From Dasypus novemcinctus (taxonomy: Eukaryota; Chordata; Mammalia; Cingulata; Dasypodidae): a DNA stretch of 64,000 nt. The notes below the pieces were generated by a model that was not told where the DNA came from, made no database searches, and was given only the letters and a program-made list of their open reading frames with translations. The position numbers were made by a program, and so were the translations under genes. Positions 51,055-61,699 of this stretch are shown here, in pieces (position 1 is the stretch's first letter; every line of letters begins with the position of its first letter). The stretch is from contig NC_080677.1 in NCBI RefSeq assembly GCF_030445035.2, positions 102,235,513 to 102,299,512 of the forward strand. The letters are read 5' to 3'.

Positions 51055-51581
51055 TGTTGGAGAAAATATGGCTCTTACTGGGACATGGAGACTGATTGAC
51101 GATAAGCAAAGAATTTATTTATAGAGAAGCTCTCCCAACGGAGGGGTCTGAAGAACAGACTTCAGTCCTCCCACCAGCATGGTGGGGGTCTGAAGAGAGA
51201 CTGCAGCCCACTCCTGGAAGGGCGGGACTTGAATTTATACAGAACTTTCCTAGGTGGGAAATGATAGTTAGTGGGAGGGGGGTTGAGGGAATCTATATCT
51301 TCTTGGAATGCTGCAGGAGCAAATGTTTCTTTTCATCTGTAATGTTTTAAAGGGTTTGTAAATAGTGAAGGTTCTCAGTCACCCTCTGATATGCAGGTAG
51401 AGGTAGTAAAGATTTCTATCTCCCTCTGATATGCAGATGGTGAAGATCTCTTTCTCCCTTTACTCCTGTCTCTATGGGGTTCCTTTATTTAACCTGTGGG
51501 AAAGTGCCACATAGGGGAGGGATTTTACCTTTTTTTCAATGTATATCAGGGGAAACTGTTAATTATTGCAAACCTCTAACA
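51055..51581 (-). mobile_element. Solo LTR, family shared with 27618-28217
   Basis: Same ends (minus strand TGTTAGAGGTTTGC ... CTCCAACA) and same internal blocks, including 'agaagctctcccaacggagg' and 'atacagaactttcctaggtgg'. The U3-side ~40-bp repeats are present in fewer copies, and a partial repeat of 'ggtctgaagaacagactt' / 'ggtctgaagagagactgc' appears near 51147-51210. No internal region; no clear target duplication. Fossil. Confidence 0.78.
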
Positions 51582-51626
51582 GAAGGTGTATTAGATCATA
51601 TTATTATTAAATAATTGTTATATTTT

Positions 51627-52046
51627 CTTTTTTTTTTAAGATTTATTTTTATTTATTTCTCTCACCTTCCCCTCCCCCCCGATTGTCTGTTCCCTGTGTC
51701 CATTTGCTGTGTATTCTTCTTTGTCCACTTCTGTTGTTGTCAGCAGCATGGGAATCTGTGTTTCTTTTTGTTGGGTCATCTTATTGTGTCAGCTCTCCGA
51801 GTGTGCGGCACCATTCCTGGGCAGGCTGCACTTTCTTTGGCGCTGGGCGGCTCTCCTTATGGGGGGCACTCCTTGCACATGGGGCTCCCCTGCGCAGGGG
51901 ACACCCCTGCGTGGCACAGCACTCCTTGCATGTATCAGCACTGCACGTGGGCCAGCTCCACACGGGTCAAGGAGGCCTGGAGTTTGAACCGCGGATCTCC
52001 CATGTGGTAGACGGATGCCCCAACCACTGGGCGAAGCCGGCTTCCC
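51627..52046 (-). mobile_element. DAS-SINE, full-length, minus orientation
   Basis: Inverted tail 'aagatttatttttatttatt', then 'ctgttgttgtcagcagcatg', GC-rich body and inverted head ending 'gcgaagccggcttccc'. A perfect 11-bp duplication tgttatatttt flanks it (51616-51626 and 52047-52057). Reading frames of up to 132 codons inside are not genes. Confidence 0.95.
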
Positions 52047-52107
52047 TGTTATATTTTTTTGGGGTGATAACAGCAATGTGATTACATAGGAGAAAGTTCT
52101 TATTCTT

Positions 52108-52512
52108 TTTTTTTTTTTAAGTATTTATTTATTTCTCTCCCCTTCCCCTCCTCCACCCCCCCAGTTGTCTCCTCTCTGTGTCCATTTGCTGTGTGTTTTT
52201 TTGTCCACTTCTGTTTTTGTCAGCAACACAGGAATCTGTGTTTCTTTTTGTTGCGTCATCTTGTTGTGTCAGCTCTCTGTGTGTGCAGCACCATTCCTGG
52301 GCAGGCTGCACTTTCTTTGGCGCTGGGCGGCTCTCCTTACGGAGTGCACTCCTTGCGTGTGGGGCTCCCCTACGCGTGGGACATCCCTGTGGCAGGGCAC
52401 TCCTTGCGCGCATCAGCACTGCACATGGGCCAGCTCCACACGGGTCAGGGAGGCCCAGGGTTTGAACCACAGACCTCCCATGTGGTAGACTGGGCCAAGT
52501 CTACTTCCCTGG
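52108..52512 (-). mobile_element. DAS-SINE, full-length, minus orientation
   Basis: Second copy in the same orientation, 61 bp from the previous one. A perfect 10-bp duplication tcttattctt flanks it (52098-52107 and 52513-52522). Inverted head 'gtggtagactgggccaagtctacttccct' is slightly shortened in the anticodon-arm area compared with its neighbour. Confidence 0.95.
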
Positions 52513-52547
52513 TCTTATTCTTGTAGATTCAAACTTAAGTATTTAAG

Positions 52548-52992
52548 TGTGAGGGAGAGAAGAGTGGAGAACAAGTTGGTACATGGTACATGGTGAGAAC
52601 ACAGGCTCAGGCATAACACTTCCAGCAAATGACTGCTTTATTACTTACATAGCACAATGGGCCTAAAAGAGGAGTGGAAGTGATCCCATCATGACAGGTT
52701 TCCTATAGAGGACAACTTCTCTGATAAGGGATGGTCCATGGCAACTCCACATGTCCCACATTCTGGCTGAGAAGAGACAAATTTGTGCTGCCTGAGTTGG
52801 GATATTTATACATCCCAGGTGAAGAGTCCCTGCCACTGAGAGTTCTTGCCTCCTTAAAGGTAAGGTCCAGCATTTTGCTTAGCCCTAACCTCTGCCCCAG
52901 GCTGTGGAATGGAAACGTACTGAAACATCTGCACAGAATAGAAGAAGACTAGGTGTGGCCCTGACTTCCCCTGTAGAAATAGAGAGCAAACA
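52548..52992 (-). mobile_element. Possible solo LTR
   Basis: Has TG...CA ends on the plus strand (tgtgaggg ... gcaaaca). Read on the minus strand it has a TATAAAT box ('gatgtataaatatccc', about 52798-52813) followed at about 160 bp by 'aagtaataaagcagtc', the layout of an LTR. No partner copy in the window and no clear duplication, so the call is tentative. Confidence 0.4.
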
Positions 52993-53394
52993 TGGCAAAA
53001 TGTTAATAACCGGTGAATATAGAGAAGAGTATTTGAGTGCTTATTATCTTATCCTTTTAGTTTTCTGTAGATTTAATAATATTTTTTTAAAAAGCTGGGG
53101 AAATTTAAACATTTGACAATTATTGTATTTTAGATCAGTGAGAAAAAGATAACATTATTCAACTATTGTATTTTGGCAGCTGGAAATTTATTTAGAAAAA
53201 TAAAATACATTCCTGATTGATACTTTACCTCAGTGGATGGAGTCTTGAATGCCAGTATGAGGAATGAATGAGGTTGGCAACAATGCACTTGGAAGCCATT
53301 ACTTCCAGAAAGAAGAAATGACATTGAAGCAGTTGATAGGAAGGGAGAAAAGGGAAGGCAAGAGGAGAAAAGGAAGGAGAGGGAGGATTTTATA

Positions 53395-53625
53395 ATAATG
53401 TCAATAAAAATAATAGTTCATTTTCATATGTTTATTTACCATGCACCAGACACTTGTGCAATCTCTTTACTTTAATAACCCCTCTAATATCCACACAACC
53501 ATAATGTCAAGCTTTCATTATAATCCCTCCTTACAGAAAGCAAAGCAAAGTAGAAAGGGGGAAGTAAATGCGCCTAAGATCACACAGGTGGTATTGATAT
53601 AGCAGAACTGGGATTCAAACTGTCA
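53395..53625 (-). repeat. MIR SINE, minus orientation
   Basis: 'taccatgcaccagacacttg', 'cctccttacagaaagcaaagc', 'cgcctaagatcacacaggtgg' and 'agcagaactgggattcaaact' follow antisense MIR order. One of the better preserved copies here. Confidence 0.8.
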
Positions 53626-53769
53626 CAAGATTTTGGCTCCAGAGCTTAGTCCCTACGTTATTGTTCCTGTTACTTATTTTCTGAACCCAACAGTCGATTC
53701 TAAAAGGCATGTTCATAAACTTACAGGGCCCAGTGTGGGCTCTAGCCATATAGAACTGAAGGAGGAAAA

Positions 53770-54010
53770 AGCCAGGATACCAGAAGTTTGGGCTCTGGGG
53801 TCAGAAGTCCATGATTCTGACCCCTTCACCTTTGGACATGTGACCAAGAGCAAGTTCCTAAGCACTGTGGAACCTCATTTCTAGATTAGTACTGAACTTT
53901 CTCTAGAGGACCTTTTAAAAAATTAATTAATTAAGATCAAATGAGTTAATGTATGCCAACCTCTTACATCAATGCCTGATTCATAACAGATACTCAATAA
54001 ATGATAGCTT
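53770..54010 (+). repeat. MIR SINE, plus orientation
   Basis: 'gtttgggctctggggtcagaag', 'ggacatgtgaccaagagcaagttcc', 'caaatgagttaatgtatgcc' and 'cagatactcaataaatgatagc' follow sense MIR order, to its 3' end. Confidence 0.8.
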
Positions 54011-54019
54011 TTTTTAATC

Positions 54020-55060
54020 GTATTATTCAAGTGTTTGCTTTCTGTCTCCAGTGTATGCTTCCCCATCCTTGGTAGCACATCAGGTGCTCAATCTTGGAGT
54101 TTCTTTTAGAGTTGCCTGATGAAATACAGGTCACCTACTTACCCTAGTCTATCTGAAAAAATAGGTTACAAAGTTTTTTCTCTGAAATTTCCTGAAGTTA
54201 ATAGGGGGAATTCTAGACTGCATTAAGGAATATTAAAATCACCGTATAATATTCAGTATTGCCCAATTAGTTTTTGTAAATTAAAATAAATCTTTGTCTT
54301 ATGACAATAACCATGAAAAGAAATTGGGTAACATGAAGTGACAAAACTCTTTGGGAATTAGGTTTTTGAGAATTTTTTTTTTTTTGGGGGGGGTGCAGTT
54401 TCCAGGACAACTTCATTCTTCTTTTGGGGGGACAGGGGGCTGCTCACTCTAAACAACTGCTTTTACCAGGAGCCTGCAGTCATATTATCTTGCCTCCTTC
54501 ATGATGCCCTTACCCTGCAGAGAGTATGCATGTGTCCAAGGTAAAAGCAATCATAGTACCACATTCTCTGAGTCGCAACATTTGTTACTGAGCTGTGCAT
54601 TATGGCCTGAAATGGGCCAAAAGAGCCCTTCTTTGGGATTTTCTGAATCAGAGTTGGAGACCAGATATGCTAATATCCTTGGTCCACCACTAAAGAAAAC
54701 CCAACTGAATACGAAGAAAAAGAAACCAATGTATTCAGAGAAGACAAGGCAAAAGATGGAGGGAGAAAGACAGACCTGATTGCCATTGTAGGTATAGTGG
54801 TTTAAGTCTTTTGCAGACCCCAGAAAATCCCATTCTTAAAACTACAGGTCCAGTCATCCTGAGACCCGCTTCTTACTTTTTCTCTCATATACTTGGGTAT
54901 AGAAACAATAAGCTCCTATCTTTGCTTAAGCTAGTTTGAACTGAGGTACTTTCACAATAACAGGCTGAGTCATAATCTAATATTTGGATAATTTAATGAT
55001 TTGGAAAATCATTATGTAGATTGATTTAGACTACAATACCTGAAAAGAGTCATTGGAAAT
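54020..55060. other. Intergenic DNA; possible old LTR at about 54560-54985
   Basis: A T run followed by a G run lies at 54376-54397. The stretch ending 'tttgcttaagctagtttgaactgaggtactttcacaataac' resembles the 3' part of an old MaLR-type LTR in plus orientation, but the match is weak. No gene supported, including the 92-codon frame at 54501. Confidence 0.35.
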
Positions 55061-55064
55061 TAAC

Positions 55065-55275
55065 AAGCTACTGTCTACTTTTACCCAACATTTAAATGCG
55101 TTATGTCATTTAATCTTCATAAAAACCCATAAATTGATACTATTCTTTCCTAATTTGCTAATGAGGAAATAGGCTCAGAATGGTTTGAAGTCTTCCCAAG
55201 GTCTTGGAGCACCTAACAGGTAGAGCTGGGATTTGAAACTAGGTCTTTCTGTCTTCAAATGCTGAACCTTTTCTA
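55065..55275 (-). repeat. MIR SINE, minus orientation
   Basis: 'gcgttatgtcatttaatcttcataaaaac', 'ctaatgaggaaataggctcagaa', 'acaggtagagctgggatttgaaact' give the antisense MIR order. Confidence 0.8.
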
Positions 55276-55767
55276 CTTTATTAGACACTTGAAAGTTAAA
55301 GCCTGAGTTTAGTCTGAAGTTCCAGTGGCTGTATCTTCATGGAACTAAATGCTAAAATGTTGGCAGTGTTGAAATTGGCACCTGTTAAATGACGAATACT
55401 GTAACTTATTCAGGTTTTCTCCATGCTCTGTTCCCACCCCCGAAAACAAAAATGACCAAAGACTCTTAATGCTAATCAAACCAATACTAAATTATTCCCT
55501 TTCTGAATCAGGGTCAAATCTTTCCCTAATAATAAGTCTTTCATTATTTGTAATTTCTCATTCTTTGTTTTTATATAGCTTAATGTAGTAGTAGTAATTG
55601 TTATTGACCTTGTTATTTTTAGTGAGACTCCAGGTCTATCAATAAATCAAACAATTAAATTTGTGTATATATTGTGTGTCAGAATGTGCTAGATTATGAA
55701 CATATATAATTTCATTTAACTTATGAACATATAAATTTCATATAACCCGCTCAACAGTCCTGTAAAA

Positions 55768-55990
55768 CAGTGGTTCTCAAATATGGGAGCAATTTTATCC
55801 CTCAGGGATGTTTGGCAATGTCTGGAAGAGGTTTTTGGTTGTCGTAACTGGGGGGCGGGGAGAGCGGGGAGAGTGAGGGAGGGCTAGAAGACATGGATGC
55901 TGCTAAACCTCTTACAGTACAGGGCTAACTCTCTGCAACAAAGAACTATCTGGTACAAAATGCCAATAGTGCCAAGGTTGAGAAACCCTG
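55768..55990 (+). mobile_element. MER20 (hAT-Charlie DNA transposon)
   Basis: Begins cagtggttctcaaat and ends 'caaggttgagaaaccctg'. The body contains 'ggcaatgtctggaagaggtttttggttgtcg' and 'tgccaatagtgccaaggtt'. Flanks ctgtaaaa (55760-55767) and ctataaag (55991-55998) match at 6 of 8. Same family as 2646-2852. A G-rich insert-like stretch lies at 55850-55880. Confidence 0.92.
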
Positions 55991-56019
55991 CTATAAAGCA
56001 TTACAACCTGCTGTAAAAT

Positions 56020-56120
56020 ATTATGATCTTTGTATTATAACTGAAGAAAGCTCAGAGGTTAAGTAACTTGCCCAAGGTTATACAGGCTGTAAATTGCAGA
56101 GCCAGGCCCAGAACCTAGGT
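56020..56120 (-). repeat. MIR fragment, minus orientation
   Basis: 'agaggttaagtaacttgcccaaggttatacaggc' followed by 'gcagagccaggcccagaacc' is the antisense MIR core and head. Confidence 0.8.
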
Positions 56121-56779
56121 GTGTATATCCAACTCAAAAAAACATGCTTTTTTCTCATAAAGAAGCAGAGTATTTCAGTTTAGAGATGGTGAAGATTAGT
56201 TCATATATATCAAAATCTATAATTATTTTAAGGGAGATTTAAATGAGAACATAACATTGGAAGATGGAGTGTAGAGCAAAAGCTTCTGACCTTGCTATGA
56301 CAGATGACTTAATGTTTATAGTGCTTAATATAAGAAATTAAACTGCGTCAGAAAAAAGTGGAAGCAGTTTTTCCTTCATTTAATCACTTCATATTTTCTA
56401 TCTGCAATTGACACTAGATGTTAAAGCTTGGAAAAGGACATGAGCAATCAGATAAAATTATTCAGGTTTCTGGGAAAAAGGGCCATCAAAAAAACATTTC
56501 ATCACAGCTTCACTAAAGATAGACATATATAATGGAACCAAAATTGACACCAAGAAAGATTGGATATTGTAGAGGTAAACTGAAATCTAAGTAATCTTTT
56601 AGAAGAGTTAATTGCAGTTTAGGAAATAATAGAAAAAGGACCGAATCTTAGGCTTATTTTAAAGGATCCATTTTGTATCTCCTTTTTAAAAATATTCAAA
56701 TTTAATAACTTATACTTGACCATTAAGACGCACACATTCCCATTCTTCTTTAAAACAAGCCAGCTTAAAACACCACCAG

Positions 56780-57535
56780 CTCGCTGACCTTGAGCTGGTC
56801 TTGCACTTCCTGGACCTCCCCTACTTGCCTCCACTGCGAAAACTCTCCCGGCCGCTCTCAAAAAGCCCTTGTGCGTTGGTCCCCAGGCCCACTCTCCAGG
56901 CGCTGGTTGAGTCCCGTGGGGACGTGGGTCACAGCGCAAAGGCCTGGAGGACTGAAGGGTAACAGTACTTCTGGACACAGCACAGCACCTCACCGACCGC
57001 CCTCGGGCTTCTGCCTGGCTCTGGCCTCTGGCCTCAGCCTCCCTTTCTCCATCTCAGGCCTGGCTTGTCTGTGCTGGGGTCGAACTTCCGGTTCTTCCAG
57101 AATAAGTGAATCCTTTCGGGGGAACCTTTGATGACCTGGTCCCTGAAAATGCTCTTGTCTAACTCCATGATGGCCGTGGCGGAACCCGTGGTGGCAAACT
57201 TTATGTAGGCTTAGCCCTTGGGGTGTCACGATGGTGACGCGGTGGGTGTCGCCGCAGTGGTTAGTAAGACTCCAGCCCCTAAGCTATGCCCTCGTGGTCC
57301 ACGTTGCCCACATAGACGGATCTGTGGTCCGCCTCCACCTTCGCAGGAGAACCAGGGAAAAGGCAGCCGACTCAGGACTCAGCAGCTGGCCAGCTCAGAC
57401 CCGGGTCCGAGCTCTCCCTCTGGCGCGGAGCCCGCGCTCTGTCAGGGCAGCCCCCGGGGCCCCCAGCCTCAGCTTGACGGCCTCCAGCTCCTGATCAGGT
57501 ACGGATACTCGGCCAGGTTCTCCCTCTCTTCGCAT
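56780..57535 (-). pseudogene. PABPN1L: Processed pseudogene of PABPN1L
   Basis: Minus-strand translation in three frames recovers PABPN1L (embryonic poly(A)-binding protein 2) in order: ENLAE then DQELEAVKLRL (about 57470-57525), VEADHRSVYVGNVD, the start of the RRM with its RNP2 (about 57300-57345), HRVTI, AYIKFAT, MELDKSIFRDQVIK (about 57138-57180), and a C-terminal RLRPEARAR resembling the parent's RLRPQGQNRAR (about 57025-57055). The functional protein binds poly(A) through its single RRM. Here the frame shifts several times, stops occur (for example just before AYIKF) and RNP1 is largely deleted. The blocks join without introns, so I infer a retrocopy, 5'-truncated. The region is CpG- and GC-rich relative to its flanks. 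No poly(A) tail or target duplication seen. Edges approximate. Confidence 0.8.
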
Positions 57536-57539
57536 TTTA

Positions 57540-57890
57540 TTCCCTATTCAGCTAATTATAATGTTCTGGGGATATATTTACAATCTCATGTAAGCTTAAG
57601 TTTATAGAGACTAAAATATTTTAGACTTTTGGAAGTGGAGAGGAAACAATTCTTTCTCTGAACATTTCCATAGTAGAAAAAAAGTGTCAGAATATGATGC
57701 ATATGTGTGGGAAATGAAGAAGGACAACTCAGGTGTCACTCATAATTGGAACTTGGTGGCAGCTGGGAATGGGTTATTCCTAATTGCAGGGTGGGGTGTA
57801 GCACTGAAGATCCTGTATTTAGACCAAGAAGACTTAGGCCAAGTCTAACTTCCTTGATTCATCGAGACCAATTTATGGTGTCCCCTACAG
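57540..57890. other. Intergenic DNA, nothing recognised
   Basis: No gene or repeat recognised between the pseudogene and the L2 fragment. Confidence 0.4.
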
Positions 57891-57894
57891 CATT

Positions 57895-58060
57895 TCCAGA
57901 ACACCTATAATTTACTTCTTAGAACATTTACCAAACATCATTGTATTTTAATATTATCTGTTTCTTCTAGGCTGTAAGCTTTGTGAGGGCAGGGTTGTGT
58001 CTAACTTTTGGAGTATTAGATATTTCCTTAAGGAATTCTTGAATGTGCTGAGCTTTGTTT
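57895..58060 (+). repeat. L2 LINE 3' end
   Basis: 'tctaggctgtaagctttgtgagggcagggttgtgtctaac' is the typical L2 3' segment. Decayed. Confidence 0.65.
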
Positions 58061-58069
58061 TCAGGTAAA

Positions 58070-59150
58070 GGTAGTTTATTTAGTTAAAAGAGATTGGTAG
58101 ATAATAAAGAGCACCCAAATGGGGGAGGAAGTAGATGTTTAAGATATTTGTGTATATGAAGAAAGGAAATGGAGAGGAAAGAAGAGAACGGCTATAGACT
58201 GAAGTTGGAAGTGAAATAGGGAGTTAAAGACAGATTCCAAAGAAGATTTCATACTGCACAGTTCATGGAAAAACATAGGGTCATATTTGAAGATGTTTTT
58301 GGACTCACCAAAGTCCATAGAATAAGAAGGAGCAGGGTTCTCTACAGTTTTCTTTTCCTCTGCCTAGATTATGCTGTTCTCACTTCCTCTAATGAGACAT
58401 ACTCAGGAAAAAGTGGTTATTTTAATTTTTTTTTCTGTGCCTTACTATATTGGGGTGAATGAACCAAAAATGTAAGCAGTTGCTCCTGGGCAGCTTTTGA
58501 TAGCTTCAGTATTTGCAACATTACAATTTTTGAAAACTTTTTATTCCTCAAGAAAAATTTGCTTGAATAAAGTGTGGGTACATTTCTGCTTGTTGGAAAA
58601 TATTTTAAATTTATGTTTGATCATTTATTTATAGTGTATTATTAGAACAACCTTGTCCTCTGAACAAAAGTATGGAGATCACAAGGAACTAAATTATGAT
58701 AACCTGTATTACAGTTCACTTGCAGAATAAGGTCATTGAGAAAATATGTACTTAGAGCTTCTGAAAGATGTGAGCAGCGAGAAGTCATTGGAAGGTGAAC
58801 TGTAATGGCTGAGTAATTGGAGTATCTCCATCTTATCCTGCTCAGCAAATTAAAGTTTCTTGAGAAGTTATTTTCACTGACTGATTATTGTCTGGGTTTT
58901 GGAGAGAACATAATGTGTCCAAGTGAATATGGTAGCAGCAAAATCCTCCTGTAAAAGGGTAGAGTCAAAGGACATTGTTGCTGCTGAGTTATGAATGATT
59001 CGAGGACCTGCGACTAATTAATTTCTTTGGTTAAATTTTCGTGTGACAGGGAGCTTTCCTCTTTTCCATGACCACAGACTTGTCATTGGCCATTCTGGAT
59101 ATTGGGATTTGGAAAGCATTGATCTAAACAAACCTCATGCTGCTTAAGAA
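58070..59150. other. Intergenic DNA, nothing recognised
   Basis: AT-rich, no supported gene or named repeat. Confidence 0.4.
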
Positions 59151-59154
59151 AAAC

Positions 59155-59285
59155 CTGAGCTCTGGAGTCCTGAAGTGGCTTGTCCTGGGTCACACAATTG
59201 ATTAGTTACCCAGCTGTATCTTCAGTTCAAAGGTCCCAACTCCCAGATTAGTAACCTTGCTACTACACTGTGCTGCTTCTGTAAT
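59155..59285 (-). repeat. MIR-type fragment, minus orientation
   Basis: 'gtggcttgtcctgggtcacacaattgattagttac', then 'ttcaaaggtcccaactcccag' and 'cttgctactacactgtgctgct', as in antisense MIR-family elements. Confidence 0.65.
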
Positions 59286-59594
59286 GTGACAAAGAGTGAT
59301 TAATAGAACGTGAAATGAAATCATGAATTCATTTGACCTCTCAGAGCCAAAGTATCTGTTCTTTGGTGGGCTAGAGTAAGCATATCTTTAAATAATTTGG
59401 GGATTTTGAATGCAAACCATTAAGATTTAAAGACCAATGGACCTTGCTGGTGACATCATTGACAGTCAGCATATACAGTAATAACCAGATAAAGTGTAGC
59501 TTGTATAACTTAAAGAATAAAATAAAAATATTAGTGGTATAGCTAAGGAATTTAACTAAAAGATTTGTAGGTTTTATATTTAAATTTCTAACAA

Positions 59595-59944
59595 GGGAAG
59601 TGGATATGACTCAATGATTGGGTTTCTGCCTACAATTTGGGAGTCGAGGGCTATATGGCCTAGGGCCCACGTGAGTGAGTCATGCAGCAAGATGATGACG
59701 CAGCAAAAGGGAGATGAAGGGGAGGGTCAAGGTGAGGCACAACAGAAACTGAGGTGGTGTAAATGACAGGGAACCTCTCTCCACATCGGAGGTCCCCAGG
59801 ATCGAATCCCAGTGAATCCTAGAGGGAAAAATGAGAAGACAAGAAGAGAAATAGATACAGAAGATCATACAGTGAATGGACACAGACAGCATAAAAACAG
59901 CAGAGTGGGGAGGAGGAGAAGGGAAAAAAACTAACAAAAAAATT
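59595..59944 (+). mobile_element. DAS-SINE, second subtype
   Basis: Head 'gggaagtggatatgactcaatgat' (weakened A box), body 'gtgaggcacaacagaaactgaggtggtg', then 'ggatcgaatcccagtgaatccta' and a tail 'gggaaaaaaactaacaaaaa'. The modules before 'gcaagatgatgacgcagc' seen in the 44111 copy are mostly missing, so it is internally shortened. No duplication recognised. Confidence 0.82.
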
Positions 59945-60239
59945 AAAGCCTTAGCATGTAAATTCCAAAAAAGAATAGCTCCTGTAAATATTTGGAAATA
60001 TTGAATCACATGGCCTTCTATTACTGGGAGTAGCTCAGTATTATCTCTGGATATATCTAGTTATAATGCAAAGGAGATTGAGAAGAGGAAACATGCAAAA
60101 CATTAGGAGTCAAAGGAGAGAAAAGCCAATCTATCCAGTTTATATCATAGTACAAAGTTGGAAAATCAGAATATGTTTAAAAAGTTCAGTTTATAAAAAG
60201 ATGACAGGAAAATAATATTCTATAGTGGGAAAACACCAA

Positions 60240-61690
60240 AAGGAGTTGCTGTAACAAATTTTCACAAACTTGGTGACCAAAAACAACACAAATTTATTAT
60301 CTTACAGTTCTTTTACGATGAAAGTCCAACATGGGTTTCATTGGGTTAAAATCAAGGTGACATTTACTGTAAAAGTATAGAAATGTATAGAATGGATGGT
60401 AAAAATAGTAATAGCTAGTTTGTAAATAGGGATGTGGCTGAAAATGGTAGTCTAGGAATGTAAATGCCAATTGATAGAATGCTAGAGAATAACCTAGAAA
60501 CTGAATAGCACAGTAAACCAAGAGGTGGATGAGAATTGTGGTTTTCCATCACAAAGGACACAGAAGCAAGAGTGTCCTTTGTGAGCTAGAGCAAATATCT
60601 ATCACTACTGCAGGATGTTGCAAACACGTGTTACAACTGGAATGACCTATGGACTGTGGTTAGCAATAATAATATAATATTCTTGCATCTATGCCAAAGA
60701 TATACTGTGTTGATAATGGAGCAGTGTGGAAAATGTGAGCCAAATTTATACTTTGGACATGGTAACAATCAGATGATATTATCTTACCTGTAACAAATGT
60801 TCCACCCCAGAGTTGATAGAGGGGTGTTGCTTGGGAATTCTGCATATGTGCATGATTGCTTTTTAAGTTTACAACTTCTGTCATAAAAAATATATTTAAA
60901 AAAGAATAATAAGGTATGTTGGGGGAAAAATACACCAAATGTAGGATAAGGACTATAATTAGTAGTAAGATTTTGACAATATTCTTTTGTAATTTGTAAC
61001 AAACACCTCACGACAATGCAAGGTGTTGGTGGAGGGTTGATGTATGGGACTCCTGTATGATGTTATGCATGTTAGCTTTGTAAGTTCACAACTTTTACTA
61101 TACACTTAATTGTTTATGTATGTTTATATATAAATGACATAGAGATAATAATAATAGGGAGGGTTGGGGGAAATACTTTGGTTAGTAGTAATATTTTGAC
61201 AATGCTCTTTAATCATTAGTTAAAAAGGTTTAACAACAGTGTAAGGTGTTGGTGGTAGGGTGAATTATGAGAGTCCTGTGTGATGTTATGTAGGTTTGTT
61301 TTGTAAGTTCACAATTATTACTATTACTATATACTTATTGTTATGTATGTCTGTAGGTGATATACTTCAATAAATTAATTTTTTAAAAATCAAGGTGACA
61401 ACAGGATTGTGTTCTTTACTGGAGTCTCTTTTCCCAGCTACAAGGGATTACCCACATCCCTAGACTTGTTCCCCTTCCTCTATCTTTAAAATCAGCAACA
61501 GTGGGTATCTCTGACCATTTTTTGTTAGGCACATCTCCTTCTGACCCTCTTCTTCTGCTCCCTCTTCCAGTTTTAAGGACCTTGGAATTCTATTGGGTCC
61601 ACCTAGATAATTCAGGATAATCTCCACATCTCACGGTTTTTAAACTTAATCACATCTGAAAAGTCCTTTTGCCAAGTAAGAGAATCTGTT
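60240..61690 (-). mobile_element. MLT1-like LTR split by an L1
   Basis: Left part: 'gttgctgtaacaaattttcacaaacttggtgacc', 'aaacaacacaaatttattatcttacagttc'. Right part begins 'aaaatcaaggtgacaacagg' and continues to about 61690. Together they follow the antisense order of MLT1-type (ERVL-MaLR) LTRs. The L1 3' end at 60363-61385 interrupts it with a perfect 15-bp duplication. Old fossil. Confidence 0.7.
60363..61385 (+). mobile_element. L1 3' end with repeated 3' UTR units
   Basis: A 1.02-kb 5'-truncated L1 inserted in the LTR. The duplication aaaatcaaggtgaca is perfect at 60348-60362 and 61386-61400. Three related units occur: 60651-60918 (diverged), 60919-61163 and 61164-61385. Each carries 'ttagtagtaa(g/t)attttgacaat'- or 'gtgttggtgg'- and 'tgatgttatg'-like blocks; units 2 and 3 have a period of about 245 bp. 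It ends with 'caataaattaattttttaaaa', that is AATAAA and a short A-rich tail. Confidence 0.85.
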
Positions 61691-61699
61691 TACCAATTC

